Of a stretch of DNA of 64,000 bases, positions 16,701-24,028 are shown one piece after another. How positions within the stretch are numbered: position 1 is the first letter of the stretch; every line of letters starts with the position of its first letter. This DNA comes from Salinivirgaceae bacterium (lineage in GTDB: Bacteria > Bacteroidota > Bacteroidia > Bacteroidales > Salinivirgaceae), in NCBI GenBank assembly GCA_027858775.1, contig JAQICA010000154.1, positions 1 through 64,000 on the forward strand, in the 5' to 3' direction. The translations under genes and the position numbers were made by a program. The notes beneath the pieces were generated by a model that was given only the letters and a program-made list of their open reading frames with translations, searched no databases and was not told the DNA's origin.

Positions 16701-17368
16701 TCGTGCCCCTGCTGTTGCAAAAACCAGGCAGCAGATAAGCCGCCAGGTCCGGCACCAATTATGGCTACTTTTTTTCCTGTGGGTGCTGCAACTTTGGGTT
16801 TGGCATAATGAACCGATTCCAAATCGATATCGGAAGCAAAGCGCTTCAGATAATCGATTCCCACAGGATTTTTTTCGTCGAGCAGATTTCTCCGACAGGC
16901 CACCTCGCAAGGTCTTACACAAACACGCCCACAAATTGCGGGTAACGGATTCGTTTCTTTTATTAACGCTACAGCGTCGATATATCGTTTTTTCTCGATA
17001 AGCGAAATATACCCCTGTACATCTACTCCGGCCGGACAGGTTTCCTTGCACGGTGCAATACAATCGGCGTAATGATTACTAAGCAATAGCTCAAGCGCTG
17101 TTTTTCGTGACTTTCGCACCTCAGTGTTTTCCGTATTGATATGCATCCCCTCTGCAACTAATGTAGAACATGATGGTTGCATGGTTTTGCGGCCATTTTG
17201 CTCCACTTCTACCACACACACAAAGCAGGATGAATTGGGCAATAATCGTTTATCGAAACACAACGTAGGAATTTCAATTTCATGCTGTTTTGCTACTTCT
17301 AATAAAGTTTCACCATCGAATGCGGTGGTATGTTTTCCGTTTAGTATAATATTTACCTTATTCTTCAT
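13721..17368 (-). CDS. NuoG/GltD-type multidomain iron-sulfur flavoprotein
   Basis: A 1215-residue cytoplasmic electron-transfer protein. In order: a [2Fe-2S] domain (C37, C48, C51, C67); a His/Cys-rich segment (H99, C103, C107, C111) merging into a GltD-type N-terminal cluster region ('CGRVCVRPCEVAC'); a GltD/NfnB-like flavin reductase with FAD motif 'GAGPGG' (about 205) and pyridine nucleotide motif 'GGGNTAMD' (about 345); a 'CMECGC' linker; two [4Fe-4S] sites ('CILCTRCVRIC', 'CESCGMCISAC'); a further [4Fe-4S] site ('CNYCSIGC'); and a molybdopterin-oxidoreductase-like region to the end. The last region lacks the Cys/Sec residue of formate dehydrogenases (the position reads 'GSFHYLGRED') and the usual C-terminal cofactor-binding domain, as in complex I NuoG. 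It is the third gene after NuoE- and NuoF-like partners. NADPH-linked transhydrogenation or electron bifurcation is inferred, not shown. Confidence 0.8.
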   Translation of the reverse strand: MKNKVNIILNGKHTTAFDGETLLEVAKQHEIEIPTLCFDKRLLPNSSCFVCVVEVEQNGRKTMQPSCSTLVAEGMHINTENTEVRKSRKTALELLLSNHYADCIAPCKETCPAGVDVQGYISLIEKKRYIDAVALIKETNPLPAICGRVCVRPCEVACRRNLLDEKNPVGIDYLKRFASDIDLESVHYAKPKVAAPTGKKVAIIGAGPGGLSAAWFLQQQGHECTIFEAQPYAGGWLRYGIPEYRLPNDIIDKEVNRIIELGGSIEYNQKLGENLSYSRLNAAFDATILTIGSQRGTLLRVDGEEAENVFSGIDFLRNMEETGQRYDFTNKKVAVVGGGNTAMDCCRTAIRCGSTDVKVIYRRTEKEMPANPIEIHESKLEGVQYDLLTNPVKVNQDEKGKVKSMLLIKMELGEPDESGRRRPQPIEGSTYEEEFDYILAAIGQKTEINFLDDINKNSNSGELKANRWGDIDCDEATLQTGIPSVFAAGDGVSGPATIIEAIAQAKVAAHSCHQYLQELPVSPDKKPFFSRKENFKTQQQIDYIGRYRNQLRAEMPTIPENSRINFKEVELGYPDEETAIHEANRCMECGCSALYHCDLKTYATDYEANQEHFSGEFNEHTVDFSHPFIEIDNNKCILCTRCVRICREVVGANALGLVDRGFETAIAPAMGASLLDTNCESCGMCISACPTGALTENSTAKPLPAVTQSIDTICNYCSIGCQIRIHHRNGYVTRVTGADGEVNTDGNICRYARFGYQYMNSKERITEPLIRKGDSFEKISFEEAFDKIAQTFSQDKSELNALFAGARLSNEELFLLRKLAKQGLRTDLLGSFHYLGREDGFGQINRKNLDFEQVKNVKKVFLVGANLNMEHAVLGYKVQEAVQHGAQLTVITDGEKSPVSYKAHRTIRVKSYYHLAKAMNYVMLANGSENKMFIDPNTVGFDAYKSELLSENPEALAEQCGMEMTEIEALANEYNLEQRALLIVAENNVCTSTTYELSNLALLTGKLGKSDTGLIVLKEKNNSQGLIDMGIGSNLEFGGVVNSRDHNQLYSKFLDKAIKNVLIWGEDPLGTAKEPDNVRKILESATFVVVQDAFMTPTAEMADLILPASFPLESSGSFTNTNVQIQSFETGVASTIKFTTLEQIVALLKRFDVEAMADSETLFHEIAGQLPDMREQKHRFVSTQEPGGKALFKSGADSIVHAFDVHSANALDGSK

Positions 17369-17391
17369 GGATTTGATAGGTTTACCAAGGT

Positions 17392-19170
17392 TTATGAAAC
17401 TGAAATGGCGTCGAAATTACATTTATTAAAACATTCGCCACATTGAATACATTTCTCCTGATCGATGTAGTGCACTTGTTTCCGTTCGCCGGAAATGGCA
17501 TTAGTAGGACAAACTTTTGCACATACAGTACATCCGGTACATTTATCTTCGATAATTTCGTAATGAAGCAACTGTTTACACACAGCAGCCGGACATTTTT
17601 TATCTATAATGTGAGCTTCATACTCATCGCGAAAGTACTTAATTGTTGTCAGCACAGGATTTGGAGCCGTTTGTCCTAAGCCGCAAAGCGAGTTTTTCTT
17701 AATCTGCTCACCCAGCTCAAGTAGCTTATCAATATCTTCAATTACTCCCTTTCCCTCGGTAATTCCTGTTAATATTTCGAGCATACGCTTGGTGCCTACT
17801 CTACAAAAGGTGCATTTACCACAAGACTCTTTTCGGGTAAAATCAAGAAAAAAACGCGCCACGTCGACCATGCATGTATCTTCATCCATAACCACTAAGC
17901 CACCGGATCCCATAATTGCTCCTGTAGCGGTCACCGATTCATAATCGACTTTTGTATGCATTAAATGCTCGGGAATACATCCTCCGGAAGGTCCTCCTAA
18001 CTGCACAGCTTTTAACTTTTTATTATTGGGAACACCGCCCCCCAGGTTGTTTACCACTTCTTCAAGCGAAATTCCCATAGGAACCTCAACCAGTCCACCG
18101 CGATTTATTTTACCAGCTAATGCAAAAACCTTTGTCCCTTTACTTTTTTCGGTACCATATTGGGCATAGGCCGATGCGCCATGTTGGATGATCCACGGAA
18201 TATTGGCAAGCGTTTCTACATTATTGATATTCGATGGTTTGTTCCATAAGCCTGAAGCCGCAGGAAAAGGCGGACGTTTGCGTGGCATTCCGCGTTTGCC
18301 TTCGATGGAGGCTATAAGTGCAGTTTCTTCGCCACAAACAAAAGCTCCTGCTCCTTCTTTAACGTTAATATTGAAGTCGAAACCGGTTACACCAAAAATG
18401 TTTTTTCCCAAATATCCCTTTTCACGTGCTTGATGGATAGCAATATTTAAGCGTTTTATAGCCAATGGGTATTCTGCCCGACAGTAGATGACACCGGCAG
18501 TTGCCCCCATTGCACGGGCTCCAATAATCATTCCTTCAAGCACTGCATGCGGATCGCCCTCAAGCAACGACCTATCCATAAATGCTCCGGGATCGCCTTC
18601 ATCGGCATTACAAATAATATATTTTTCAATAGCAACATTATTGGCAGCAAACTTCCACTTAAGTCCGGTAGGAAAACCGCCCCCTCCGCGCCCGCGGAGG
18701 CCGGAATCCTGGATTGTTTGGATAATATTTTCAGTCGACAAATTTTCGCTTAAAATCGATTGAATTGCTTTGTAGCCATTGTGCTGTTCGTATTCGTCAA
18801 TCTTTTCAGGATCGATAACTCCACAGTTGCGCAATGCAATACGTATCTGATCGTCTAAAAATCGGTTGTGATCAGATTGAATACGATTACTGTGCACCAC
18901 ATACTGTTTTAAAGGCACATTGAGTTTCAAATGACTGTGAATAACTTCTTCGGCTAATTCGGGGGTCATATCGCCATAAAGATAAGTCCCGTCTGCATCG
19001 ACAACCTCCAGTAGGGGCTCTTTATAACACATACCTATACCGCTGGTTTGTTTTAGGTTAACTGCTAAGTTGTCTTTTTCGACAATTGTGCGCAAATGAT
19101 CATAAACCTTACCGGCACCGGATGCTATACCCGAGCTGCCTATATCTACTGTTAATTGTATATGTTCCAT
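17392..19170 (-). CDS. NuoF/HydB-like NADH-binding flavoprotein subunit
   Basis: A 592-residue NADH:acceptor module. Residues about 150-165 carry the Gly-rich NADH/FMN motif 'GLRGRGGGGFPTG', about 275-290 the FMN motif 'GAGAFVCGEETAL', and about 460-510 the N3-type [4Fe-4S] site 'SCGKCTFCRVG...CGLG'. The last 55 residues add a two-cluster ferredoxin domain ('CTGCTVCAKVC', 'CIQCGECFNKC'), as in HydB of bifurcating hydrogenases. The N-terminal thioredoxin-like domain (1-90) normally holds a [2Fe-2S] cluster, but only C48 remains; the other ligand positions read 'GSSGIASGA' and 'TSGIG'. It lies between the NuoE-like gene (86-base gap) and the NuoG/GltD fusion (23-base gap), so the three form one operon. 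Confidence 0.88.
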   Translation of the reverse strand: MEHIQLTVDIGSSGIASGAGKVYDHLRTIVEKDNLAVNLKQTSGIGMCYKEPLLEVVDADGTYLYGDMTPELAEEVIHSHLKLNVPLKQYVVHSNRIQSDHNRFLDDQIRIALRNCGVIDPEKIDEYEQHNGYKAIQSILSENLSTENIIQTIQDSGLRGRGGGGFPTGLKWKFAANNVAIEKYIICNADEGDPGAFMDRSLLEGDPHAVLEGMIIGARAMGATAGVIYCRAEYPLAIKRLNIAIHQAREKGYLGKNIFGVTGFDFNINVKEGAGAFVCGEETALIASIEGKRGMPRKRPPFPAASGLWNKPSNINNVETLANIPWIIQHGASAYAQYGTEKSKGTKVFALAGKINRGGLVEVPMGISLEEVVNNLGGGVPNNKKLKAVQLGGPSGGCIPEHLMHTKVDYESVTATGAIMGSGGLVVMDEDTCMVDVARFFLDFTRKESCGKCTFCRVGTKRMLEILTGITEGKGVIEDIDKLLELGEQIKKNSLCGLGQTAPNPVLTTIKYFRDEYEAHIIDKKCPAAVCKQLLHYEIIEDKCTGCTVCAKVCPTNAISGERKQVHYIDQEKCIQCGECFNKCNFDAISVS

Positions 19171-19256
19171 ATGAATTCTTGTTTCGGTAAAATTCGGGCT
19201 CCCTCGTTTTTTTTTACTAATCGTCCATTGAGAATACTGTATAATACCAGAGTTGA

Positions 19257-19775
19257 TTATTTCTCATTACGTCTGATTTCTTTTACTATTTTGGCTGCTG
19301 ATTTTTGATCTAAATTTCCATAGGTTTCATCACCAATCATCATTACAGGAGCCAGCGAACAGCAACCCAAACAGGCTACCGATTCGAGTGTAAAAAGCAT
19401 ATCTTCAGTGGTTTCACCGTCTTTTATGCCAAGTGTATCTTCCATAGATCTTGATATTTTCCCGGCATTTTGCACGTGACATGCGGTACCATGACAAACC
19501 TTGACGATGTTTTTGCCAACGGGCTTTAGTCTGAATTGAGCATAAAAGGTTGCTACTCCGTATAAATCAGCAAGTTTTAATCCGGTTTCATCGGCAATTT
19601 TATAAAAGGAAGCCTCTGGTAAATAGCCATAAATACGTTGTACGCCTTGCAGTATCGGAATAAGGTTACCACGTTTTTTCCTAAGCGTGGTAATTAAAGG
19701 ATCCATAAGCGACAAGTCTACTTTGGAAGCCGTTTGCGGCTGTTTGGTGTTGGGTTCTACTCTTTTTACACGCAT
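19257..19775 (-). CDS. NuoE/HydC-like [2Fe-2S] subunit
   Basis: A 172-residue thioredoxin-like ferredoxin. The N-terminal helical region (about 25-80) includes 'GNLIPILQGVQRIYGYLP', typical of NuoE. The four [2Fe-2S] ligands are present as C94, C99 ('CHGTAC'), C135 and C139 ('CLGCC', with an extra C138). It is the first gene of the NuoE-NuoF-NuoG/GltD operon and would pass electrons to or from the FMN site of the NuoF-like subunit. Length and motifs fit NuoE/HydC (about 160). The gene is read away from pdxH, so the 330-base gap between them must hold divergent promoters. Confidence 0.88.
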   Translation of the reverse strand: MRVKRVEPNTKQPQTASKVDLSLMDPLITTLRKKRGNLIPILQGVQRIYGYLPEASFYKIADETGLKLADLYGVATFYAQFRLKPVGKNIVKVCHGTACHVQNAGKISRSMEDTLGIKDGETTEDMLFTLESVACLGCCSLAPVMMIGDETYGNLDQKSAAKIVKEIRRNEK

Positions 19776-20105
19776 TGTAATAGGGTAATTGATTGTTCAA
19801 CAATTTTTATGTTGGTATTTGCTTTAGCGCTATTCAAAAAGGAATAAATCATAAAAAGCATATACTTATCTATATATCAAAGAATTAAAATGTAAGATTA
19901 ATTCACATATTTTTATACAGTGTATTTCTGTGTGAAAATATGAAATGTGAGGGCTCCAATGAAAAGGTTTTGTGCTTTTTTACATTCATTTATTTAATTT
20001 GAATCGATTCCAAATAATTTTTCCAAATAAGTTGACGCACAATATTTTTAAAAAAACTTACTGTTATCAAATTTGTTTATAAGATAAATTGCTAAAGGAA
20101 CGAAC
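19776..20105. other. Divergent intergenic region, NuoE-like gene and pdxH
   Basis: About 330 very AT-rich bases between divergently read genes. I found no exact TTG/TAnnTTTG promoter on either strand and no clear hairpin. No gene is called here. Confidence 0.4.
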
Positions 20106-20732
20106 ATGAAATTATTGAACAATAGAGAATATACAGATGTACCGTTAAGAAAAAGTGACTTTGGAAACTCTCCACATAATGAATTGCATAAATGGCTATT
20201 GGAGGCAGAAAGCAGCAATATTGAGGATTTCAATGCTTTCCATCTGGCCACATCAGATCTTGAGGGCCATGTAACCGCCAGAATGGTATTACTTAAAGAG
20301 GTTAGAGAAGAAAAGCTATTTTTTTTCACGAATTACTCGAGCAAAAAGGGAAAACAAATAGTTGAAAATCCACAAGTGGCCGCAACCTTTTATTGGGGAG
20401 CTCTTAATCGGCAGGTTCGTATTGAGGGCACAATAAAAAAGCTCAGCTCATCAGAGAATGATGCATACTTTGACATCAGGCCAAGAGCATCGCAAATTGC
20501 CTCGATACTATCGACCCAAAGTCACGAAATAAAAGACCGAAATTCCATTGAAGAACCCTTTATAAAAATGCTCAAAGAAGGGCGAAAAGTTGAGCGTCCG
20601 GAAGACTGGGGTGGCTATGCAATTGAGCCGTTTTATTATGAGTTTTGGCAAGGCAGACCCAATAGACTTAATGATCGGATTGTGTTTGAGTTGCACAATG
20701 AACGATGGAAAAAGTTACGATTAGCACCATAA
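20106..20732 (+). CDS. pdxH: Pyridoxamine 5'-phosphate oxidase
   Basis: A 208-residue FMN enzyme that oxidises pyridoxine or pyridoxamine 5'-phosphate to pyridoxal 5'-phosphate. The family motifs are present in order: 'ARMVLLKEV' (about 59-67), 'FFTNYSSKKGKQ' (75-86), 'FYWGALNRQVRIEG' (about 98-111), 'ASILSTQSHEI' and the C-terminal 'EFWQGRPNRLNDR' (substrate-binding Arg and FMN contacts). Length agrees with the family (about 210-220). It stands alone, with its own terminator directly after the stop. Confidence 0.95.
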   Translation: MKLLNNREYTDVPLRKSDFGNSPHNELHKWLLEAESSNIEDFNAFHLATSDLEGHVTARMVLLKEVREEKLFFFTNYSSKKGKQIVENPQVAATFYWGALNRQVRIEGTIKKLSSSENDAYFDIRPRASQIASILSTQSHEIKDRNSIEEPFIKMLKEGRKVERPEDWGGYAIEPFYYEFWQGRPNRLNDRIVFELHNERWKKLRLAP

Positions 20733-20774
20733 AAAAATGCAACCGTCAATATTTTATCAGTTGCATTTTTACAG
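20733..20774 (+). terminator. Terminator of pdxH
   Basis: AAAAATGCAAC and GTTGCATTTTT form an 11-bp stem with a 16-base loop and T run, immediately after the pdxH stop. Confidence 0.8.
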
Positions 20775-20836
20775 TTTGTGATATATTATGTTGGGTTTTC
20801 TAAAATTTATCCATTTTTAACCCGATAAGTCATGGC

Positions 20837-22033
20837 TTAATTCAAACCCATTTTTTTCTTTACATCCTCTTTCAAGGCATCTTTGTGCACCATGATTCCA
20901 ATGGTTTTGTACTTAAAATATGCTTCTGATGCATAAAAATAACCGTCTTGATCGTTGGTTGTACCCCAGCTGTTTTTCACCTTAAAGAAAATTTTCCCGT
21001 CGGTAGTTTTGTAGTAGCCCGTAATGTGCATTCCGTGATCATCTTGCGTACGATAATCGTCAAAAGCCTTCTGACGCATTTTCTGTGTAATCTCTTTTTC
21101 GGGAATCGGTTCTGAAAAGTCGTAAAGGCGCTCGTTACGTTCTTTTTCGCTCATGGACTCCCACTTTTCTTTTTCGCTACCTGCCAGGTTTTCAAAATCG
21201 GTTTGGGGAATCAACGCAATGGCATTGCTGTGCGAAAAACCTTCCTCGCTTACATCAGCACCCCATAGAATGGTGTATCCCTTATCGAGTGCAAAAATTG
21301 CATGGTCGGTAAATTCATCGAGCGGAAGGTTATAAAGTTCACCAAATGCCCAATTGTCGGGCACTTCCATAATAAACTTGGTGTAAAACGGATGATGGGT
21401 AAACGATGAAAGCTCTACATAATCGTCGGGTACAATTCCCATAGCATCGCGAAACGATTCGGGTGTATACTTTTCACCGTTGTAGGTAAATTCGTCGACA
21501 TCTTCACCCAGATAGGCATCCAAAATATTATCGAAAGCCTTTATCCATGCCGTGGATAGTTTTTTATTTTTATTTTCCAGCACCGCATTTACAAATGCTT
21601 CGAGCACGGCATCAAACTCGCCGTGTACGTGTTTATCTTCGCCATATTCAAGTCCCGGAAATTCGGTTTCGGGTACAATACCATACAGTTTTATCATATC
21701 CATTACATCGTTCGATTCGGCTCCCGGCCCAAAAGAAATGGCTCCATGAAATCGAACATAATCAATAGCGCGTTCGTGATAATCCTTTTTGATCAGCCAC
21801 ATATCGGCCAAATCGATGGAATCTTTTCCCATGCGCAGCAATTCCGCCTCTAAAAACGAAAGTCCGCTAAACGACCAGCAAGTACCTGAACGATACTGGT
21901 TTTTCATGGATGTTGTCGGCAAATCGACCACTTTGGTTAGTTTATACCCTGCTACATTAACGGATTCCTGAGCATGAACCAAAAACATTGAGCTAACGAT
22001 TAGTAAACTCAAAATATATTTCAATCGCTTCAT
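20837..22033 (-). CDS. pepC: Exported C1-family aminopeptidase (bleomycin hydrolase type)
   Basis: A 398-residue papain-fold cysteine peptidase with an N-terminal signal peptide (1-22, ending 'FLVHAQ'), so it acts in the periplasm. The catalytic Cys lies in 'SGTCWSFSG' (about 49-57), the His in 'HGMHITGYYKT' near residue 330, and the Asn in 'KNSWGTT' near 352, the order of bleomycin hydrolase/PepC. Cytoplasmic PepC is about 445 residues and hexameric; this is a shorter secreted relative common in Bacteroidota. A role in degrading peptides taken in by outer-membrane systems is inferred. Confidence 0.9.
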   Translation of the reverse strand: MKRLKYILSLLIVSSMFLVHAQESVNVAGYKLTKVVDLPTTSMKNQYRSGTCWSFSGLSFLEAELLRMGKDSIDLADMWLIKKDYHERAIDYVRFHGAISFGPGAESNDVMDMIKLYGIVPETEFPGLEYGEDKHVHGEFDAVLEAFVNAVLENKNKKLSTAWIKAFDNILDAYLGEDVDEFTYNGEKYTPESFRDAMGIVPDDYVELSSFTHHPFYTKFIMEVPDNWAFGELYNLPLDEFTDHAIFALDKGYTILWGADVSEEGFSHSNAIALIPQTDFENLAGSEKEKWESMSEKERNERLYDFSEPIPEKEITQKMRQKAFDDYRTQDDHGMHITGYYKTTDGKIFFKVKNSWGTTNDQDGYFYASEAYFKYKTIGIMVHKDALKEDVKKKMGLN

Positions 22034-22072
22034 AATTATCTAGGTGTAAAAATTCTATTAATGGCTCTTTTG

Positions 22073-22150
22073 TAAAAAAAAGTGTGCAATGAATTTTGAT
22101 TTGTCCATACCTCACGGTTCAAACCGAAACTCCTTGCACACCAATGTTTT
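22073..22150 (-). terminator. Terminator after the 98-residue helical protein gene
   Basis: On the minus strand, GTGTGCAA and TTGCACAC form the base of a hairpin with a long loop (itself holding CGGTT/AACCG), followed by nine T residues. The T run supports intrinsic termination; the large loop is unusual. Confidence 0.55.
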
Positions 22151-22152
22151 TC

Positions 22153-22449
22153 CTATTTCGACTTCTTTTCCGAATCTTTTTTCGAAGCCATCGCTTTAAG
22201 CTGCTGATATTTTGCATCGATATCATCAACGGCACGTTTTATAAGATCGTTGTAATACTGCTTACTGCTATCAACCGCCTTATTAATTTCACGACCAAAA
22301 TTCTTCTGCGATTCATCAATTTCTGTCAATAAGGTCGATACTTTTTCTTTCCCCTCTTCTTTATTAATTGCAATGTACTGCGCAATATCTTCTGAAAGAC
22401 GATTGTACTCATTTCTGATTCTCTTTTTTACTTCTTTTTTACTTGCCAT
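22153..22449 (-). CDS. Small charged coiled-coil protein
   Basis: A 98-residue, strongly charged and helical protein. The N-terminus is basic ('MASKKEVKKRIRNEY'), the middle forms a long amphipathic coiled coil ('LLTEIDESQKNFGREINKAVDSS') and the C-terminus is Lys-rich ('SKKDSEKKSK'). There is no membrane segment. The start at 22449 is chosen because an upstream extension would run through the neighbouring membrane protein gene; the two overlap by 11 bases. Coiled-coil proteins of this size paired with a small membrane protein are often envelope-stress related, but no function is shown. Confidence 0.65.
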   Translation of the reverse strand: MASKKEVKKRIRNEYNRLSEDIAQYIAINKEEGKEKVSTLLTEIDESQKNFGREINKAVDSSKQYYNDLIKRAVDDIDAKYQQLKAMASKKDSEKKSK

Positions 22450-22636
22450 TGTTTCTTCTTTTAAATTGTGAAAATATCGATACGAATATAAACAAAATAA
22501 CCCACCAAACAGCAAACACAACCACCAGCATTTTAATATTCTGCCACCATGTAAGTCCTTCGAAAAGGTTTAACAGAAATACGATTACTGCAATAATGAG
22601 GGTTGCACCTGTAGCATTTTTGAGGTTTTTCTTCAT
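22439..22636 (-). CDS. Small membrane protein with two membrane helices
   Basis: A 65-residue protein with a Lys-rich start, two hydrophobic segments (about 10-26 and 35-55) separated by 'EGLTWWQNIK', and a basic C-terminus ('QFKRRNNGK'). It starts one base after the symporter stop and overlaps the next small gene by 11 bases, so all three look like one operon. The function is not known. Confidence 0.65.
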   Translation of the reverse strand: MKKNLKNATGATLIIAVIVFLLNLFEGLTWWQNIKMLVVVFAVWWVILFIFVSIFSQFKRRNNGK

Positions 22637-22637
22637 T

Positions 22638-23978
22638 TTAGTACTTCTTTAAACGCTTGAAATTGAGTATTTTTGATCCGGAACCATCATCAGGATGAAG
22701 TTTATTTTCGCTTTCGGCAATAATTGAAGCAATGGCAGAATCTCCGGTAATATTTACCACTGTGCGCAACATATCTAAGGGCCGATCGACGGCAAAAATA
22801 AGTGCGATTCCCGCACTGGGTACACCAATAGATTCGAGTACAATAACCAACATTACAATTCCTGCACTGGGAACAGCGGCTGCTCCAATTGAAGCCAAAG
22901 TTGCTGTAAGGACAATAGTGAGTTGCTGGCCAAGTGTAAGATCGTAACCGAAAACAATTGATATAAACACTGCTGCAACAGCCTGATACAGGCTTGTACC
23001 GTCCATATTAATTGTTGCTCCCACAGGCAATACAAAACTGCTTACTTCCTTGGAGACACCTAATTCGTTTTCGCACTGCTTCATGGTAAGCGGTAATGTG
23101 GCTGCACTTGAACTAGTACTAAATGCAAGCATTTGCGCGGGAAAAATTCCTTTCAAAAACTGAAAGTATTTTAATTTTGTAAAAATCGATAACAGTCCGG
23201 GATAGACAACAGCGATTAGAAAAACAAGTCCGAAAATCACTACAAGGGCATAAAAGCCTAACGATTGTAGCAAACTAACCGACGAAGCAGGATCGTTGCC
23301 GGCCAACTCGACCATTAAACTGGCCATAAGCGCAAAAACACCAATTGGTGCCGTTTTCATAATCAGTTGCACCATCATTATAATAATGTCGTTCACTCCG
23401 CTAATAAAATCGAGCACCGTTTTCACCTTTTTCCTCTTTAAGGCTACCATTGAAATGCCAAAAAGTATGGCAAAAAATATTACTTGCAACATGTTTGAAT
23501 TATCGGCTGAAGCCCCTACAATATTATCAGGAACAATATCAACAATAAACCTTAATGGCCCCTCGTCGGTACTGTGTGCGATATTTATTTTAGACTCTGC
23601 ATCGCCGCCATAAATTAGCTGAAACTCCTCCTTTTTGTCTTCGGGGAAGTTATCGCCCGGGCGAAACAAATTTACCATTCCCAAGCCCACAGTAATAGCA
23701 ATTACGGTGGAAACAATATAAAAAGCAAGGGTTTTTATCCCCATTCGCGATAGCTTCGAGATATTTTCCAAACTTCCGATCCCTTGTACAAGGGAGAAAA
23801 AAATGAGTGGCACGGCAATCAGCTTTAGCATTCGTATAAAAATTGTTCCCCACGGTTTTACCCAATCAATGGTAAAATCCTGCCATCCGGCAAATGAGGC
23901 TACAAAGCCATACAAAATTCCAATCCCTAATGCAATTAAAATTTGCCAGTGCAACGCCAATTTTTTCATCCTAAACAT
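22638..23978 (-). CDS. Dicarboxylate/glutamate:cation symporter (DAACS family)
   Basis: A 446-residue inner-membrane secondary transporter of the GltP/DctA type. It has about eight membrane helices, the re-entrant-loop Ser-rich motif 'STSSSAATLP' (about 290-299), the substrate/cation motif 'NMDGTSLYQ' (about 325-333) and the C-terminal 'DRPLDMLRT' (about 400), the family's hallmark residues. A substrate of glutamate, aspartate or a C4-dicarboxylate is likely; the sequence does not settle which. A start three residues further on (23969) is also possible. It heads an operon with two small proteins. Confidence 0.9.
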   Translation of the reverse strand: MFRMKKLALHWQILIALGIGILYGFVASFAGWQDFTIDWVKPWGTIFIRMLKLIAVPLIFFSLVQGIGSLENISKLSRMGIKTLAFYIVSTVIAITVGLGMVNLFRPGDNFPEDKKEEFQLIYGGDAESKINIAHSTDEGPLRFIVDIVPDNIVGASADNSNMLQVIFFAILFGISMVALKRKKVKTVLDFISGVNDIIIMMVQLIMKTAPIGVFALMASLMVELAGNDPASSVSLLQSLGFYALVVIFGLVFLIAVVYPGLLSIFTKLKYFQFLKGIFPAQMLAFSTSSSAATLPLTMKQCENELGVSKEVSSFVLPVGATINMDGTSLYQAVAAVFISIVFGYDLTLGQQLTIVLTATLASIGAAAVPSAGIVMLVIVLESIGVPSAGIALIFAVDRPLDMLRTVVNITGDSAIASIIAESENKLHPDDGSGSKILNFKRLKKY

Positions 23979-24028
23979 TTTTTATTTAAGTGTTTGCTTT
24001 TTTTTGTAATTATCAATTTCTACCTATA

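Noticed and set aside
16686-17063. Antisense and alternative-frame reading frames within the NuoG/GltD-type gene
   Set aside because: They follow the Cys-rich and Arg-rich codons of the real gene and have no protein family of their own.
13721-17368. Formate dehydrogenase label for the 1215-residue protein
   Set aside because: No Sec/Cys at the catalytic position and no C-terminal cofactor domain; NuoG/GltD-type electron transfer is a better description.
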